From Anaspis maculata (lineage: Eukaryota; Arthropoda; Insecta; Coleoptera; Scraptiidae), in NCBI GenBank assembly GCA_949128115.1, contig OX421964.1, positions 37,688,177-37,752,176 on the forward strand: 64,000 nucleotides of DNA. Direction: 5' to 3'. This document shows positions 10,226 through 23,232 of the stretch, one piece after another (within the stretch, counting starts at the first letter, position 1; the number at the start of each line of letters is the position of its first letter). The notes under the pieces are model-generated. The model worked only from the letters and a program-made list of their open reading frames with translations. It was not told the origin of the DNA and searched no databases. Made by a program: the position numbers and the translations under genes.

Positions 10226-13200
10226 GTACAAATCCATCCTCGAACATCGAATCAAATCTCTGCTCAAATCTATCGTTTCGAATATTCGACATTGACATTT
10301 TGGGGGAAAATCGAAAAGCACCAAACTTGTAAGAAAATCGCACAGAGATCACCATGGGCCAACTTTTCTGCGATGAATCGCGATATCTGTCATCATCAGG
10401 GCCGCTATTCTTGAAACTGAAGGAGAAACTTCCTGGGAGTTTTATGCAATCCGCACTACAACAATGTAGCAAGAGTTGCCTAAAACCGTGTGAGAGTGGT
10501 TCTCGACTAGCCTTGGGCAAGGTAGACGCCTGTATTAAGTATATTAATTCTCTTATTTTAAGAAGGCCGATATTTTGACCGGTCAAATTCACAACTCTAC
10601 TAATAATATGAAAAATTTCAACAGCTTGGACAACTTAACCTTTATCGATTGACATTGACATTTTGGGAGAAAACTAAAACACCAAACTTCATTGCAACAT
10701 TTATTCACAACAGTCTGTACTTACTGATGACGTATCACCAGTGCCGTTCGTTTCTTAGCAATTATAGCTTGTCAAGCAAAAGTCAAGTAAAATCGTGTCA
10801 TATTCGAGAAAGTACCTGTACCGTGTCCTTGTTCGAAGCTGTATCTGCGTACGGCAAACCTAACAACTCTCTATAGTGGTGACAGCGCCAGTAAAAAACA
10901 AAGCACCTCAAGATTTTGAAGAAAACTGAACAGTTGACTTTGACTTTTGACCGACTTTATCCGAATTTGATATAGTAGACTTTTTATTTTCAGTAGAATG
11001 ATTTTTTGAAGCAAAAATAAAGTGACAACCTGGAGCGCTAAGAGGATACGGCTGATGGCCACTGATAGTTTCGCTCCAAAACTTTGCAGGTTCCATCAAA
11101 AGCATTATTCTCAAGTGTCCCCTAAGAAAAGTTTTGGCCTTTCAAAAATCAAATTTTATCTACGCCACTGGATGGGTCTCATGAAAATTGCAGCAGTCAC
11201 TTTATTGCTATGCATCATCATAGAGTGCATCATGTGATATCGTGTACTGGATTTGAGGCTGATCGGTTGAACGGTGAAAAAGATGATGAGTAGAAAAAAC
11301 GATCATCAAAATTGAACTTCCAGGGGCCGTAACATTCTTGAGGAGTTACATTCGGTTTAGCATTTGGTTACATTTTAGGTCAATTCTGACTCCAAAATGT
11401 AACAAGGCAAGGCAAAATCTATGTGTATTGATTTTTTCCACAAAAAAAAAACATGAACGGTGTTTTTTTTTCGCTGAAAGATATTGCATCTTTGTTGAAA
11501 TGCAACTAACTGTGCAGTAAAAACATGAGAAGAAATAGACCTTCTCATATAGGTGGTTCCCTTTACTCGCAGCTCGTGCGCAGGTCTTCCCATAGACTAA
11601 TCTCACTGCTTCAATTGGCTGTTTAACCGGGAGCGCTTATCGATCGGGCTGGCTAGGGTTGGGGTTGGCGACGGCGCATATATAGGTGAACCTGCGCCCC
11701 GAGGACCCCATGTAAATGAGAATGGCTAGGTATGTTTTTGAATTCAGTTGAGAAAAAGTTTTTTCAATCTCATGTAGAATCATACAAGTGTCCCATTTGA
11801 AAAACATTATTCCTCTGAAATACCATGGAATGTTGGAAATTTAATTTGAGATGAAAAAAATGTCAAGAAAAATTAATCGACGAGTTGAAAATAAGAAAAA
11901 TAATGGAGGGGTGAGTTTTGAGCGGGACACCTGTACTTTAGTACTTTAGTGGCGTAACGGTAGATATCGAGCCCCTCAATCCCCTCTAATTTCGACCTCA
12001 CCGCTCGTCTTATCCCGCCGTAATTTGCAGGCTACATCGAGTTCAAACTGATGAGATTTTTTATTAGTGGTATTCACTCGATAACCCGGTAGGTAGTTAC
12101 ACTATACAGGTAATGAAACGCGCGGTGCAAAAACTTAATTCCGAACCATGGTAAACGATTAAAATTTTCGTGCCACTTTTTTCCCGAAAGAATTTAGCTC
12201 GAGTCATCCTCTAAAGAAGTGTTTAATGGGCATTTACACCCTTTTGTACAATGCATCTCTATCATCATCGCTGATGCTCGGACGGCTGAGTCATGGCGTA
12301 TGTCAACCGGGAATGCGGCCCAATCAATGTGGAATGCGAAAAAAACCAACGAGAGGGTAAAAAGCTCGTTAGACCGTGATGAAACTCGAAAAAAAGGGCT
12401 ACTTGTTCAGAAAAACACCTACACTGCTACACTGCTTATTGTTTGAAAGTGCAAGGAACACTTTCAACAGAACAGATTTGCATTTTTCGCAGATCCGTGC
12501 CGCAAAGGTTTCGGGCCCATCGGGCCATCCATAACTGCCATCCGCTTGACCACGTATGAATAAGCGCGTTCTCGCCCGCACCGGGGGTGATTGATTAAGG
12601 GCCGAGTGATGTATGACCGTTCGTTTTATTGCGACCGCCGCAGTTCGGTTTATATGCCCAAAACTATTTTTACTTTTGATGGCCCGCTGCTCGCACTTTC
12701 AACTTATATTGCAATATATTTATTGCTCTTTCTGAGGTCGCGTCGTAAAGCACGGTTCCAAAACGCATATCGCCCTTTTCTCTCTCTCTCATCTCCCATC
12801 AGCAGTTGTAAATTACCATAACACGATTTGTGTTTTTGACAGTCGCGTTTTTCTCTTCTCTTCGACTGCTGTTGATGCTGCTGCTGCCCCTCTTCTGGGG
12901 GGTTGGGGGGTGGCGGTGGTTAAATTCAATGCGAGTTATTGACTGGAGGATGTGTCGTAAATATTGTTAGGGCGCTCGCGGTTTATGAGAGATATTAATT
13001 ATTGACTCCTGGATCGTTAAATTGAATTATTGCGCTCGTATAAGCCTTTCATGGAGCAATTACACGGCCGTTGTGCGGGGATGTCATTAAGAAGAGAAAA
13101 GTTGATGGGTTGGTGTGATGGTATTAAATTTGATGCGGCTGACGGTACAGGTCTTGATGGGAATAAAAATCCCGGTGTGTCTTTTGCATACTATACCTAA

Positions 13201-14745
13201 GTATAAAGGGTGCATAAATCCAGGAAGGTAATTTATGTCTTCTACGGGTTTGACACCAACTATCGCTGCAGATATAATGAAATACATTAAAATTACCTAA
13301 TGAAAAGTGATGGTAGGTACTCTGATAGATAACGATATAAAGGTCCCAAACTCATTAACTCTGCCAGAGGAACTGTTTGGGCTGTAAATATTTAATACTG
13401 GTGGTACTTGAACACATACGATTCAGCAATAATTGACTTCGAAGAATGCTAATAGCTAACTCTAGCGATAGCACCTATGTTTGTCGCGATGTTTTCAGCT
13501 TCCAGTGTTCACACTGTCGATGGACAGATCGAATCTATATACCTAAAAGGTAAAGTTAAATTTAATTTAATAATTTGGTGAGTGTGCGTAGCCTCAGCGT
13601 CAGTCCCCATCCCTATTAGCTATCCTATCATACAGCGAGTGTACACACGAGAGTTGAGCTGCGGTATCATCTGTGACCGCTATACTCGATTAAACAAATC
13701 CCGAGGCCTCGCCGGCCAATAATACTGAATTAGATAATTTGATTTGGGGTCGAGCGTCTTTTGTCCGCCTGGGAACCATGCAGCTGCTACCGGAAACACT
13801 TGAGCATCCGAGACGGAGTAGGCGACGACGACGCAAGAAACAAGCCGCATCAAGCGGGCGTGATGACAATTCGCGATAATGTGATGCACTCACGTGAAAG
13901 TTCCACAAGAGGCTGCGCGGCCAGGGACCAGAGGAAAGCAGATAATTTAGTACAGTGCAGTCGTCGAATGGGAAGACTTAGATGTCTTAGACTGTCTCCA
14001 CGGTCTTCTTTTTGATGTTCGAAATTAAAAAATCACCACAGTCTTTGTGTCCCATGTAAATCAATTACCCTGGCGAGGTTCCTTAAAAATACTATTAGGG
14101 TTTTGCGCTTGGTACTTTTATGACTGATAAACGAACGTTTAGACACACTCTGTTTAAATGCTATACTAAATACACGTTGCTATTTGCACTTGGGTATATC
14201 GCTTTGATTAACTTCGCCGATCACTCGTTGTTGTCGCTGTGAATTGAAATCTGGCGTCGGTCGGCTCATCTCCGCCTATATACTCCGCGTGGTAGACTCC
14301 GGCTCAAAAAAAGAAGGACATAGCACGTGATCAAACTCTGCGCAGTGACTTTCCAGCAGTGGTGTCCATGGTGGCGATGTGATCAAATGTCAAAACCGTA
14401 AAATTAACTGGTGCGGAGCTAATTTCGTTCACTGCACATATTTATTGGTGTCGTGTTCTTTCTTGAGCACTACTCTACATTCGGGAACATTACACCGCGG
14501 CTTCTAGAAACGTCCATCAGATTCGCGTACATACTGGCATGCTCTGAAAAGTCTGCGCTTTCGCCAATGATGCAGATGTGTCTTACTCGCTTATTGGGAT
14601 CTCCAGCTTAATCGAACATCCAGAAGCATCGCGCGTGCTCTGGAATGTACTGGAATCACACGACAGCCTCGCCACTCGAAACAATACTATCAGGGTGGCA
14701 ACCTTGTCATTGGTCATCGTGTCTTCTTCGAATCTAATAATATTT
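10226..14745. other. Long gene-free interval
   Basis: Open frames here are short and lack recognisable domains. A CACCCTG|TA half-end sits at 10219-10227, and a repeat shared with 48 kb lies at 10436-10535. The stretch 12600-13060 is less repetitive, with a ctctct run and blocks such as 'gagagatattaattattgac'. It could be regulatory or intronic sequence, but nothing shows this directly. Confidence 0.45.
10436..10535 (+). repeat. Dispersed repeat, copy 1 of 2
   Basis: It shares 'agttttatgcaatccgca', 'aatgtagcaa' or a near match, 'ttgcctaa' and 'accgtgtgagagtgg' in order with 48058-48145. Both copies are about 90-100 bp, in the same orientation, 37 kb apart. Neither has clear ends, so this is probably an internal piece of a larger unrecognised repeat. 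Confidence 0.65.
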
Positions 14746-14760
14746 TAGTTATGGTACGTG
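14746..14760 (+). repeat. Target site duplication, left copy (non-LTR element)
   Basis: TAGTTATGGTACGTG occurs here and again at 16976-16990, exactly flanking the retrotransposon. A perfect 15 bp duplication is expected from target-primed reverse transcription. Confidence 0.93.
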
Positions 14761-14773
14761 TGATATATCACAT

Positions 14774-16660
14774 ATGAACTCTCGAAATCCCGTTCTTGAT
14801 CAACCGGTTTCTCTCGAGGAGCTGGAGGCGACCCTAAATCACGAAAAAATCGACAAAAAATCACCGGGACGGGACGGAATTGCATACGAGTTCCTGAAAA
14901 ATTCACCACAAAATTGGCTCTTGTATATACCTATGCGGCTTGTTCAATAAAATTCTGGACTCATCTACGGTTCCATCGTCTTGGTGTGATGTTATCATGG
15001 TAATGGTTCATAAGTTGATCGAAGAGCCGGCGAATTATAGAGAAATAGCTTTGGTGAATGTATTGGCAAAGGTTTTTACTCAGATATTGTTGAGCAGATT
15101 GACATCATGGGTTCGAGAGACAGGGGTGCTGCCGGAGTGCCAGGCTGGCCTCAGGGAGGGTAGAGGTTGTCTGGACAACGTTTTTTCTTTGAATGCAATA
15201 ATTCAGATTCATTTACGACTCAAGAGACGAACTGTTTTTGCTGCCTTTATCGATTTCAGGAGAGCATTTGATAAGATCAAACATTCTATTCTTTGGGAAA
15301 AGTTATTCAGGTTGGGAGTGGAAACAAAGAATCTGGGAGTCCTGAAAAACATTTATGATCGGGCCAACATGTCGGTAAGAAGTAAAAATCTTTTCTCACG
15401 CAAGTTCAAGATAACGGAAGGTGTCCTTCAGGGAGAACCCATGAGCCCTCTCCTGTTCTCACTCTTCATTGCTAATATTGATATATATATATATACTTTA
15501 GGGAAAGAGGGATGGTGGGATTGAGTGTTGATGGGAAAACGGATAGTTTGATGCTGTTATATGCCGACGACATGGTTATACTTGGCGACTCTCCAGCTGA
15601 CTTGTCACGTAAACTGCGTATACTAGAGCAATACACTCATGAAAACTGTTTAGAGGTTAACATCGCTAAGACAAAGATAGTTTGTTTCAGTAAGGGAGGC
15701 CATGAAAGCCGCAAAACTTTAGATTTTGTATTCCATAATAGAAGGCTCGACGTAGTCAACAAGTACTGTTATTTGGGCATTGAATTTTCCGCATCGTCTG
15801 TGTTTCGGGGGATGGCTGGAGTCGCTGTCTGCAAGGCCAAGAAGTCCATTTCTGCTGTAATGCACCTTATGATAGAGTCAAAAGTGAGCTCTTGAGAAGC
15901 ACGTATGAAGCTCTATGAATCAATTGTTTGCGGTTCCGTTTCTCACTGTTCTGTCATTATTGTGGATTGCAGTGTGCCTCAATTCTTGTGAGAATTCAAG
16001 CAAGTTTCTCCAAACGACTCCTTTGTCTCCCGAAAAACACTCCCGATTATATCGTGAGACTGGAAACTGGGACTGTTGCTCTTATCTTGTTGTTCTTTAG
16101 GGCCTCTCTTAGCTGGGTAAGGAAACTTCTTGCAATGGATAACCCACGCTTGCCGAAAAAATGCTTCGAGAGACTGATGACGATGGGTGACGGCGGCAGT
16201 CCTAGACACAACTGGGCCTTGCAACTCAGAGAGTGTTTTGTTAGAGCTGGGGCTGTAGATCTCTGGAATACGGTCCGGATGGGTAATTTTGAGTTGTCAA
16301 TGCAGGGCGAGCTTTTGGAAAGCTTTAGGGCAAAACTTCACGGTGAAGATCTCTCGCGTTTGGAGAGATCTTCATATCCCATTTTTTACAAGGAATTCAA
16401 TACATCCAAAAACCCCTCAGCGTATTTGATACTACCGGTTAAAATGTATATCATAAGACTGTTGGCGCAGATGAGGGTGGTAGGTAGAAATTTTCTGAAA
16501 GTCACATATCAGGGATCAGCTCACCTTATCTACATGGATCAGTTGTGTACCATGTGCAACCTGAGAGTGTGCTAGACTCTGGAACATATCCTTTTTCAGT
16601 GCCCGCTCTACAGTTCTCTCAGAACACCGTATGTGTATGGGTTGAGTGGCCCGGGACAGC
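14774..16660 (+). pseudogene. Non-LTR reverse transcriptase, frameshifted
   Basis: The protein would copy element RNA into DNA at a nicked target. In order I see KKSPGRDGIAYEFLKN (about 14850), ANYREIALVNVLAKVF (15030), FIDFRRAFDKIKHSILWEK (first catalytic Asp, 15250), GVLQGEPMSPLLFSLFIANID (15420), LLYADDMVILGDSPADL (catalytic YADD, 15560), then the thumb and LPKNTPDYIVRLETG (16040). Near the end CTMCNLRVC followed by HILFQC (16550-16610) forms the C-terminal CCHC-type knuckle. The frame changes near 14935, 15510 and 15910, with stops including one at 16573 between the knuckle residues. The element is dead. The N-terminal endonuclease is missing through truncation. Confidence 0.9.
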
Positions 16661-16946
16661 TGGTCAAGGCACTGGGCAATTTGGATCGGACTCAAGCTGG
16701 TTATTTGGCAAGTTCTTGATTGGCTGTTTAAAACTCAGATCTTTTGTTTTGAATAAATAAATTTGTCCGTTTTATGTATTTGCTATTTATATCCTTGTTT
16801 GCCAATTGACTGTTAGTTTCTTTACTATTGTTTACTTTAGATATTATGTTATCATGTTTCGTAATTATTTTTATCTTCAATAATTGTTTTTGTCATAACA
16901 AAGAATCTTGTTATAAGAATGTATCATTTTTTATGAACAATAAATT

Positions 16947-16948
<2 letters not shown>

Positions 16949-16975
<27 letters not shown>
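16949..16975 (+). repeat. (TAA)n 3' tail of the non-LTR element
   Basis: Nine TAA units lie directly before the right target duplication and five bases after an AATAAA signal. The run is part of the inserted element and not an independent microsatellite. Confidence 0.9.
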
Positions 16976-16977
<2 letters not shown>

Positions 16978-16990
16978 GTTATGGTACGTG
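16976..16990 (+). repeat. Target site duplication, right copy (non-LTR element)
   Basis: TAGTTATGGTACGTG, identical to 14746-14760. Removing 14761-16990 would restore the empty site. Confidence 0.93.
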
Positions 16991-17418
16991 CACTGCAAAT
17001 GCAGATATTTCATAAATTCAGACCGTTCCCTACCAAGCGGGCTTTTAGAATCGTACTTGGAAATTTTCCTTCTAAACTAAATTTTTATTGTTCAACCGTA
17101 CTGAACGGCTCCCAGTTCATCTTCTTTAAAAATAGCCGATATAAAGAGTGATATCTTGTACTCGTCATTGTTTACTAGACTACCCTTTGTTGAACCAAGA
17201 ATTAAAAAATTGGTTGCAGGTGCTAGTTACCCTACCAGACCTGGCTTCCAATGTTTACCGTGTCTATCATGACAGCATATTACTAATTCATGAAACCAGC
17301 TCACAATACCAATCATTTCCGGATATATTCGTGAGGATAGATTTGTCACCATTTTTTGTTCATAATCGACAATCTTCCCAACAGGCATTGCGATACTCGA
17401 TTCATAAGGCTCAATCGT
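16991..17418. other. Gene-free interval between two insertions
   Basis: Short unrecognised open frames only. This is the original target-side sequence downstream of the non-LTR insertion. Confidence 0.45.
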
Positions 17419-17426
17419 CTAACACC

Positions 17427-17754
17427 CAGGGGTGGATTTGGCAATAGGCAAAGTAGGCACGTGCCTAGGGCGGCAGATCCAAGGGGGCGGCATCGACATC
17501 GTCTTCTTGGAAAAAAATGTGTGGTTTTATTTTTATTCCACGAAAATCGCGTTCGCATATATTTTTTCTGTTCAATTTTTGTTAATTTTGTGTCAACTAC
17601 TGATAAAAAACCACTTATTATCATTAACAGCAGTTAGTGCTCTAAGAATATAAACACAAACTAGTTCTCTGGAACACACCTCTCTAAGGGAAAGGGGCGG
17701 CCAATTCAGTCATGCCTATTGCCTAGGGCGCCACGAAAGCCAAGTCCGCCCCTG
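17427..17754. mobile_element. hAT-type MITE, 328 bp
   Basis: The ends are imperfect inverted repeats. The left end starts CAGGGGTGGATTTGGC and the right end finishes GCCAAGTCCGCCCCTG. Next to them, 'gcctagggcggc' (left) mirrors 'gcctagggcgcc' (right). The flanks are 8 bp: ctaacacc (17419-17426) and ccaacacc (17755-17762), which match at 7 of 8 positions. CAGGG-type ends with an 8 bp duplication are typical of hAT elements. There is no transposase, so it depends on an autonomous relative elsewhere. Confidence 0.88.
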
Positions 17755-17762
17755 CCAACACC

Positions 17763-20105
17763 TGGACTATTTGAAAGTCTAACCCCGAGATTTCATCACT
17801 TTTGTATTTCCTTCTCCTACATAATTATATCGTGAGTAGGTGATGGGAGTCGAGGTGAGAGTATTCTACGTTTTCTTTTTATCGATCATACTGATCATGA
17901 TCGATGATCATGAAGCTGCTTACGTTTTTCGAAGCATCAGATATTATCTCTAGAACAAATTATGAGAAAAACCTTATTCGAACTTCAGGGAAAAACATCG
18001 ATCGCACTTGACGCACTTACATTCTGCAAGGTTGCCAACCAACACAATTCCCCTTTTGCTCTTGGCATAGATAAACGTTGAACAATGCCGCCTGGCTGGT
18101 CAAAAATGCTAATAATGAACGACCCCCATTGACTTCTCATCATCGGCTCCCTCTTTCTTCATCTCCACGTCAGGCACAACCCGTTTTGAATTTAACAGTA
18201 GTGTTGTAGGTAGCCCGATATAAGAGTTGATATTAATCAATCGCACTAGGGGTGCCTTGGTTTATTACCTGGTAGCAACCAGCAGCAGCGTGCTGCAAAG
18301 TAATTGGTTTGATGAAGGTGGTGTGCTGAAGCGGATTATGCGCCTCGCATTATTGGTGCCATCCAGAGCCAATTCCCACCACATGTACAATACAATATGG
18401 CATTATACACACACACATAGTTAATCTGGAACACGCGGCGCGTCTTTTACGCTGGGTTAGCAGTTATCTGAAGTATGGCAATATCAATATCCGTTGACAT
18501 GGTAGCTTGGGAAGAGAGAGTCTGGGATGGTTGAGTGCGCCATGCAAAGAATACATCCATACGTAGATGATGGGATGGGGACGAAGCTGTTGCCGTCGTC
18601 GTCCCTACAAGGTGGCTCAGGTTATCTCGTCGATTTACAAAGGCACGTCTCGGCTCCGAAAGGCCAGCGTTTCGCGAAACACTCTGTATACCGATGGCAG
18701 AGTTTAGAGGAGAGCTCAACGCTGCTGAACGTCTCTAGGGAGATGTGCACAGAGATAACGGCGCGATGAGCCCGAGCGAGCACCCTCGCTAATCTCACAT
18801 TGATTACATACGCAATATTAGATAACACTTCCCTCCACCCAATCTGCATGCTAGACTACACTCTCTCACACATACACACCTATCAAACGCTCCTGCTCTC
18901 ACCTATCCCGTGACGATGTTTAATGTTCGATATAAATTGTTAGGAGATCCTCTGGGAATTGCAGCTTATGCCTCCAGGCGGATAACAATGGAGAATTTCT
19001 TATCGTTTTGGCGACGAATGTAATTAGACCATCATCAAACTTGGCTCGAGCGATGTTTTTTTTTTCATTGGAGTACAGCGAGCAGTTAGGGAGAAGTTGT
19101 TATGGAAACTTATTTATGAGAGCGTTGTGGAATGTAAAACCACACTATGATTATTTATGAGAAGCTTTGTGGAAAATGTTTCAGAAAATTTGATTGAATT
19201 GCATATTCAGCACGAGATATCTGCAAACATTGGAAAATATAAAATGTTCGAGCTAATATATGCAGAGTAGACTAGTGGTAAGAAAAATGCCCCAGGGACC
19301 AGGGATTCATTAAAAAAATAAAGCAAGAAGAGGGTGTTAGGTTTCTATAGGTAGTTTTTTTTGTTCAGCCAGATTCTTTCTGTTTGAATAAAACTCCATA
19401 TAAAACCGCGTCTGTTGATGGAATTTGTCAATTTTTATCAATTATATCTTTCCACGTGGCGTCATCTATCACGCACTTGGTTTTCAATCAATATTGCAAC
19501 GTTACGTGGAATTTTCTCTATTTTTTTTTCGAGGCCTAAATGAACGAAGAAATCAAATGAAAAAAGTGTGAGCTCCACGATGGCTCCAGTATTTGATTAA
19601 TTTTTTCTCAAAACCCGTGGAACACTCCATTGCTCATTCAATTACCTTGCCATGATCTCTTCTTTAATTCTGAATTTCTGTTCAATGTACCGATACAGTC
19701 CCATCGCTCCCAGGTAATCGCGATAGGTAATTTGATTTGATATCTCTTCGGCAGACATTAAGCCAAATATTTTTTCGACATCTCGACAAGAAATTGAGTG
19801 AAGTCTTTCTAAAGCCTGGCTTGGCCCTCTTTGCTATTGGGAATCGATCCTAGCAATCAGGTTTCCTTGCTTTCCCACCAGGCTTTTCCTGGGAAACCAT
19901 ACTCACTCAGAGCCCACAAGATCTGACAGGTATGTTTTTCTTCCACTCTGAGACTGCCCTTAAATTTCCTCTTTTTTCTTTTTCTTTTACTACTCACTGC
20001 TACTTTGAAGGTTTCTTCGTTTTTAAACTTGAAATATCCAGAAAGTTATTGTTACTGCCAAAACTTTTAAATAAGCAGCATCACAACCCAACTTTGAAAT
20101 AGATG
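17763..20105. other. Gene-free interval
   Basis: Single-copy-looking DNA with no recognised coding segment or RNA gene. A small self-complementary run with repeated 'gatcatgatc' words occurs near 17890-17915. The rest shows no structure I can support. Confidence 0.45.
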
Positions 20106-20867
20106 CCGACTTCCCACAGTATAGCCGTAACTGGAGTTCCTAGCTACTAAACCTGATGAACACCACAAAATTTTGCCTCGGTTAAAATGACGATATCTTG
20201 AGCATAGAATTGACCGATTTTGGAAATTTTTGTGGTGCTCGATAGAGTATTTTTCCGACAACAATACACCGTCTTCAATCACTCACTAACAAACTTATAT
20301 ACAATATAAATATACAGGGTGACAATAAAAGGAGTGCAAAAATGACCTGACTTTATCGAGGTGCTAGTTCAAGAAAACAAGTCGCAGAATTTTTTACATT
20401 TTTTACAGTTTACATCAATATCTCAATTTTACAACTAGTGGGTTTTCTTGTGTTCATTTTTTGAGGCCTGTGTGCAAGTTGAGACTAGAGTATACAGGTT
20501 GGTGCCAAATTGTTCCTTAGATCATGCTGAACTAGGATCGCGATGGCGAACATCTGAGACCCGCGACTGGGCAGCGGGAGGGGGGGTAAAATGTGATGAA
20601 GACATAAAAAATGTTGAATCATGAATCGGAAGGGTACAGTGATGAAAGTTACCGTACGTATTCACCATTTTACGCCAATGAAGGTTTAGCAAACCGATTT
20701 CAAAAATATCAATCGTTTCCAGAGATATTTTCAAAAATATATTTCTTTTTGTGGACATTTTATTGTTAAAAAAATCGAAGAATTTTGAAGATGGAAAAAT
20801 GAGAATTGACATTTTGACTATTAGTGATGTTAGAAATATAGTCGTGATTGGCGAAAATTCCTCGGCC

Positions 20868-22183
20868 TACTATTTCAGGAGACAAGACCGTCAACTGTTT
20901 TCACCAGCCTGGCCGCCATCTTGGATTTCCTTTTGGTGCAGTAGTCGCAAAAACGACAGGGGACTGTGGGTATGGTAGCATTAGATCATTTCAATATGAA
21001 AAGTAACTCCCCAGAGGGGGTAAGTTACTTCTTTGTCGAGAAAAATTGCCATTTTGTTATCTCCGGCTCCTGCCGAATCCAGTGCCAATTATGGCTGATT
21101 TGGAGATGGAAGCGGCACAATACGTTTTGTACCATAAAACTTGATAGTTTGTGGAGTCAACCACCAAAATTTATGATCATGAATCAAATGGTTTTTTGTT
21201 GGTGAATGGTTGAAGCAAAGTGTGCTCATTTTTGGCAGAAAATGCAACAAAACTGAATTCCCAGTGGGCATTACAAAGCTCTGGAGGGGGACCTGCTGCC
21301 AAGATTGGCGGCGAAAGTCATGTAACTAGTTGAAGTGAGTATGCTCTACAACAAGTAGCTATAATGAATCGTGTAGGTCGCTTGAAGACCTCTAGGGAAG
21401 TCGGCAAAGATGTTTTTTCATGATAATATTTTCAAGTACAGTTCCCCCCAAAAGTCTGTAAGTTTGTAAAAAATCACTACCACAGATCTTTCAGCTCCGT
21501 GAACTGCGGTGATTATGAATAAACCGAACAAATGAATTGTTCGAGTCTTGCAAATGTTCCGTGGTCGAAAGAGTTGGTCCCTAGTGAAGAGAGAAACTTT
21601 TGGAAGGGACTGTACTTTAAACTATCATCATGAAAAAAATTCTTTGGCGACCTCCCTAGAGATCTTCAAGAAACCTACACCATTCATGACAGCCACTTGT
21701 TATAGAGCATACTCACTTTAACTAGCCACATGACTTTCGCCGCCAATCTTGGCCGCAGATCTTCTTCCAGAGCTTTGTAATGTCCACTGAAAACACAGTT
21801 TTTATGCATTTTCTGCCAAAAATGAGCACACTTTGCTTCAACCAATCACCAACGATGACCATTTGATTCATGATCATAAATTATGGTGGTTGACCTCACA
21901 AACTATCAAGTTTTATGGTACAAAACGTATTGTGCCACTTCCAGCTTCAAATCAGCCATCATTGGCACTGGATTCGGGCAGGAGCCGGAGATAATTAAAT
22001 AGCAATTTTCCTCGCCAAAGAAGCAACTAAGCCCCTCTGGGAAGTTACTTTTGTATTGAAATGATCTAACGCTACCATATCATAGTTCCCTGTCGTTTTT
22101 GTGACTACTGCACCAAAAGAAAATCCAAGATGGCGGCCAAGCTGGTGAAAACATTGGTTTTGGTTTTGACGGTTTTGTTTCCC
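20868..22183. repeat. Palindrome B (1.3 kb)
   Basis: The halves are inverted around about 21525. Mirrored blocks include 'ccgccatcttggatttcc' with 'ccaagatggcgg', 'ctccggctcctgccgaat' with its complement, and 'catgactttcgccgcc' with its complement. No protein is encoded. The frames seen on each strand are the same arm read twice. Confidence 0.85.
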
Positions 22184-23232
22184 TAAATAAACTGCGCAAC
22201 AAATATGTTGTCGCGAGGGAAAAATTGGTCCGAGTTTGGACCCCAATAACTTTTGAACGACACAGACCATTTTGATTCTGTTTTGACGGTTAGTGAGATC
22301 AGTCTTTCCGTTATTCAGGTGAAGATCTGGAAGCTCCATGTAAAATATCTACAGGGTGAATAGTGAAACAGTACAAAATTTTAGCAAATTAAACGGACCT
22401 CCATTTTCAGAATAATTTTTTTTCTCGAATGCAAATGAAAAGATTATAAAGCGTTATGTTTTAGCTTGCGCCCAGTTTTGAAATTTTTGGAATCGGAAGT
22501 CTGGCTCTGACTTTATGATTTTTTTCTCTTGGAAGATGCTGATTCATCCTATCGGTACAAAGAAGACTATGTTACTCTGATGATGGGAGGTTGCAATTCA
22601 CGAATATTGTTGCTTAAATGGTTCTCAGCAACTTGACTTGCAGACCATCTGAAATACCTTGATCAAGGCTTCAAAAAAGGGGCCCATTCAAAATGGGCGA
22701 CACAGGTGTTTTTCCTAAAAATTGATTTGGATCAGATTTTTACGACTGAAACAAGCTTTTTTTGTGATTTTGACCTCCTGAACTTGATGCTGATGGTCAA
22801 TTTTAGTTTTTGATGATGACAGGCTCCCTAGGCTAACATAGTCTTTTTGTAGCGATAGGATAAATCAGCATCCTCCAAGAGAAAAAAAATCATAAAGTCA
22901 GAACCAGAGTTCCGATTCCAAAAATTTCAAAACTGGGCGCAAGCCAAAACATCACGCTTCATGATCCTTTCATTTGCATTTGTGAAAAAAAATTATTCTG
23001 AAAATGAGAGTCCGTTTAATTTGCTAAAATTTTGCACTGTTTTACATTTCACCCTGTAAATATTTTACATCAAGCTTCCTGATCTTCACCTCCTGAAGGT
23101 GAATAACGGAAAGACTGATCTCACTAACCGTGCAAACAAAATCGGAATGGTTTGTGTCATTCAAAAGTAATTGTGGTCCAAAGTCGGACCAATTTTTCCC
23201 TTGCGACAACATATTTATTGCGCAGTTTAGAA
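22184..23232. repeat. Palindrome C (1.05 kb) with a CAGGG element at its centre
   Basis: The outer arms, 22184-22349 and 23059-23232, mirror each other ('actgcgca' with 'tgcgcagt', 'gtgagatcag', 'tttccgttattca' with its complement). The element 22352-23056 fills the centre, leaving 166 and 174 bp of arm. C is absent from the equivalent left-hand position of palindrome A, so it is a later insertion. Confidence 0.82.
22352..23056. mobile_element. CAGGG-ended palindromic element, 705 bp, TA flanks
   Basis: It begins CAGGGTGAATAGTGAAACAG and ends with the mirrored 'CTGTTTTACATTTCACCCTG'. TA lies on each side (22350-22351 and 23057-23058). The whole interior is an inverted repeat: 'gcgcccagttttgaaattt' on the left is matched on the right, and so is 'catcctccaagagaaaaa'. 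The centre is near 22704. Non-coding and non-autonomous. Confidence 0.82.

Larger units (their letters stand above)
14761..16975 (+). mobile_element. 5'-truncated non-LTR retrotransposon with TAA tail
   Basis: A 2.2 kb insertion bounded by a perfect 15 bp target duplication. It starts inside the reverse transcriptase coding region, so the first ORF, the endonuclease and the 5' UTR are absent, as is usual after incomplete reverse transcription. It ends with a polyadenylation signal AATAAA (16939-16944) and a (TAA)n tail (16949-16975). TAA tails are known from I-type and related elements. The clade is an inference that a reverse transcriptase phylogeny would settle. Confidence 0.93.

Noticed and set aside
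20522..22339. Several 75-114 codon frames on both strands
   Set aside because: They are mirror-image reads of palindromes A and B with no domain.
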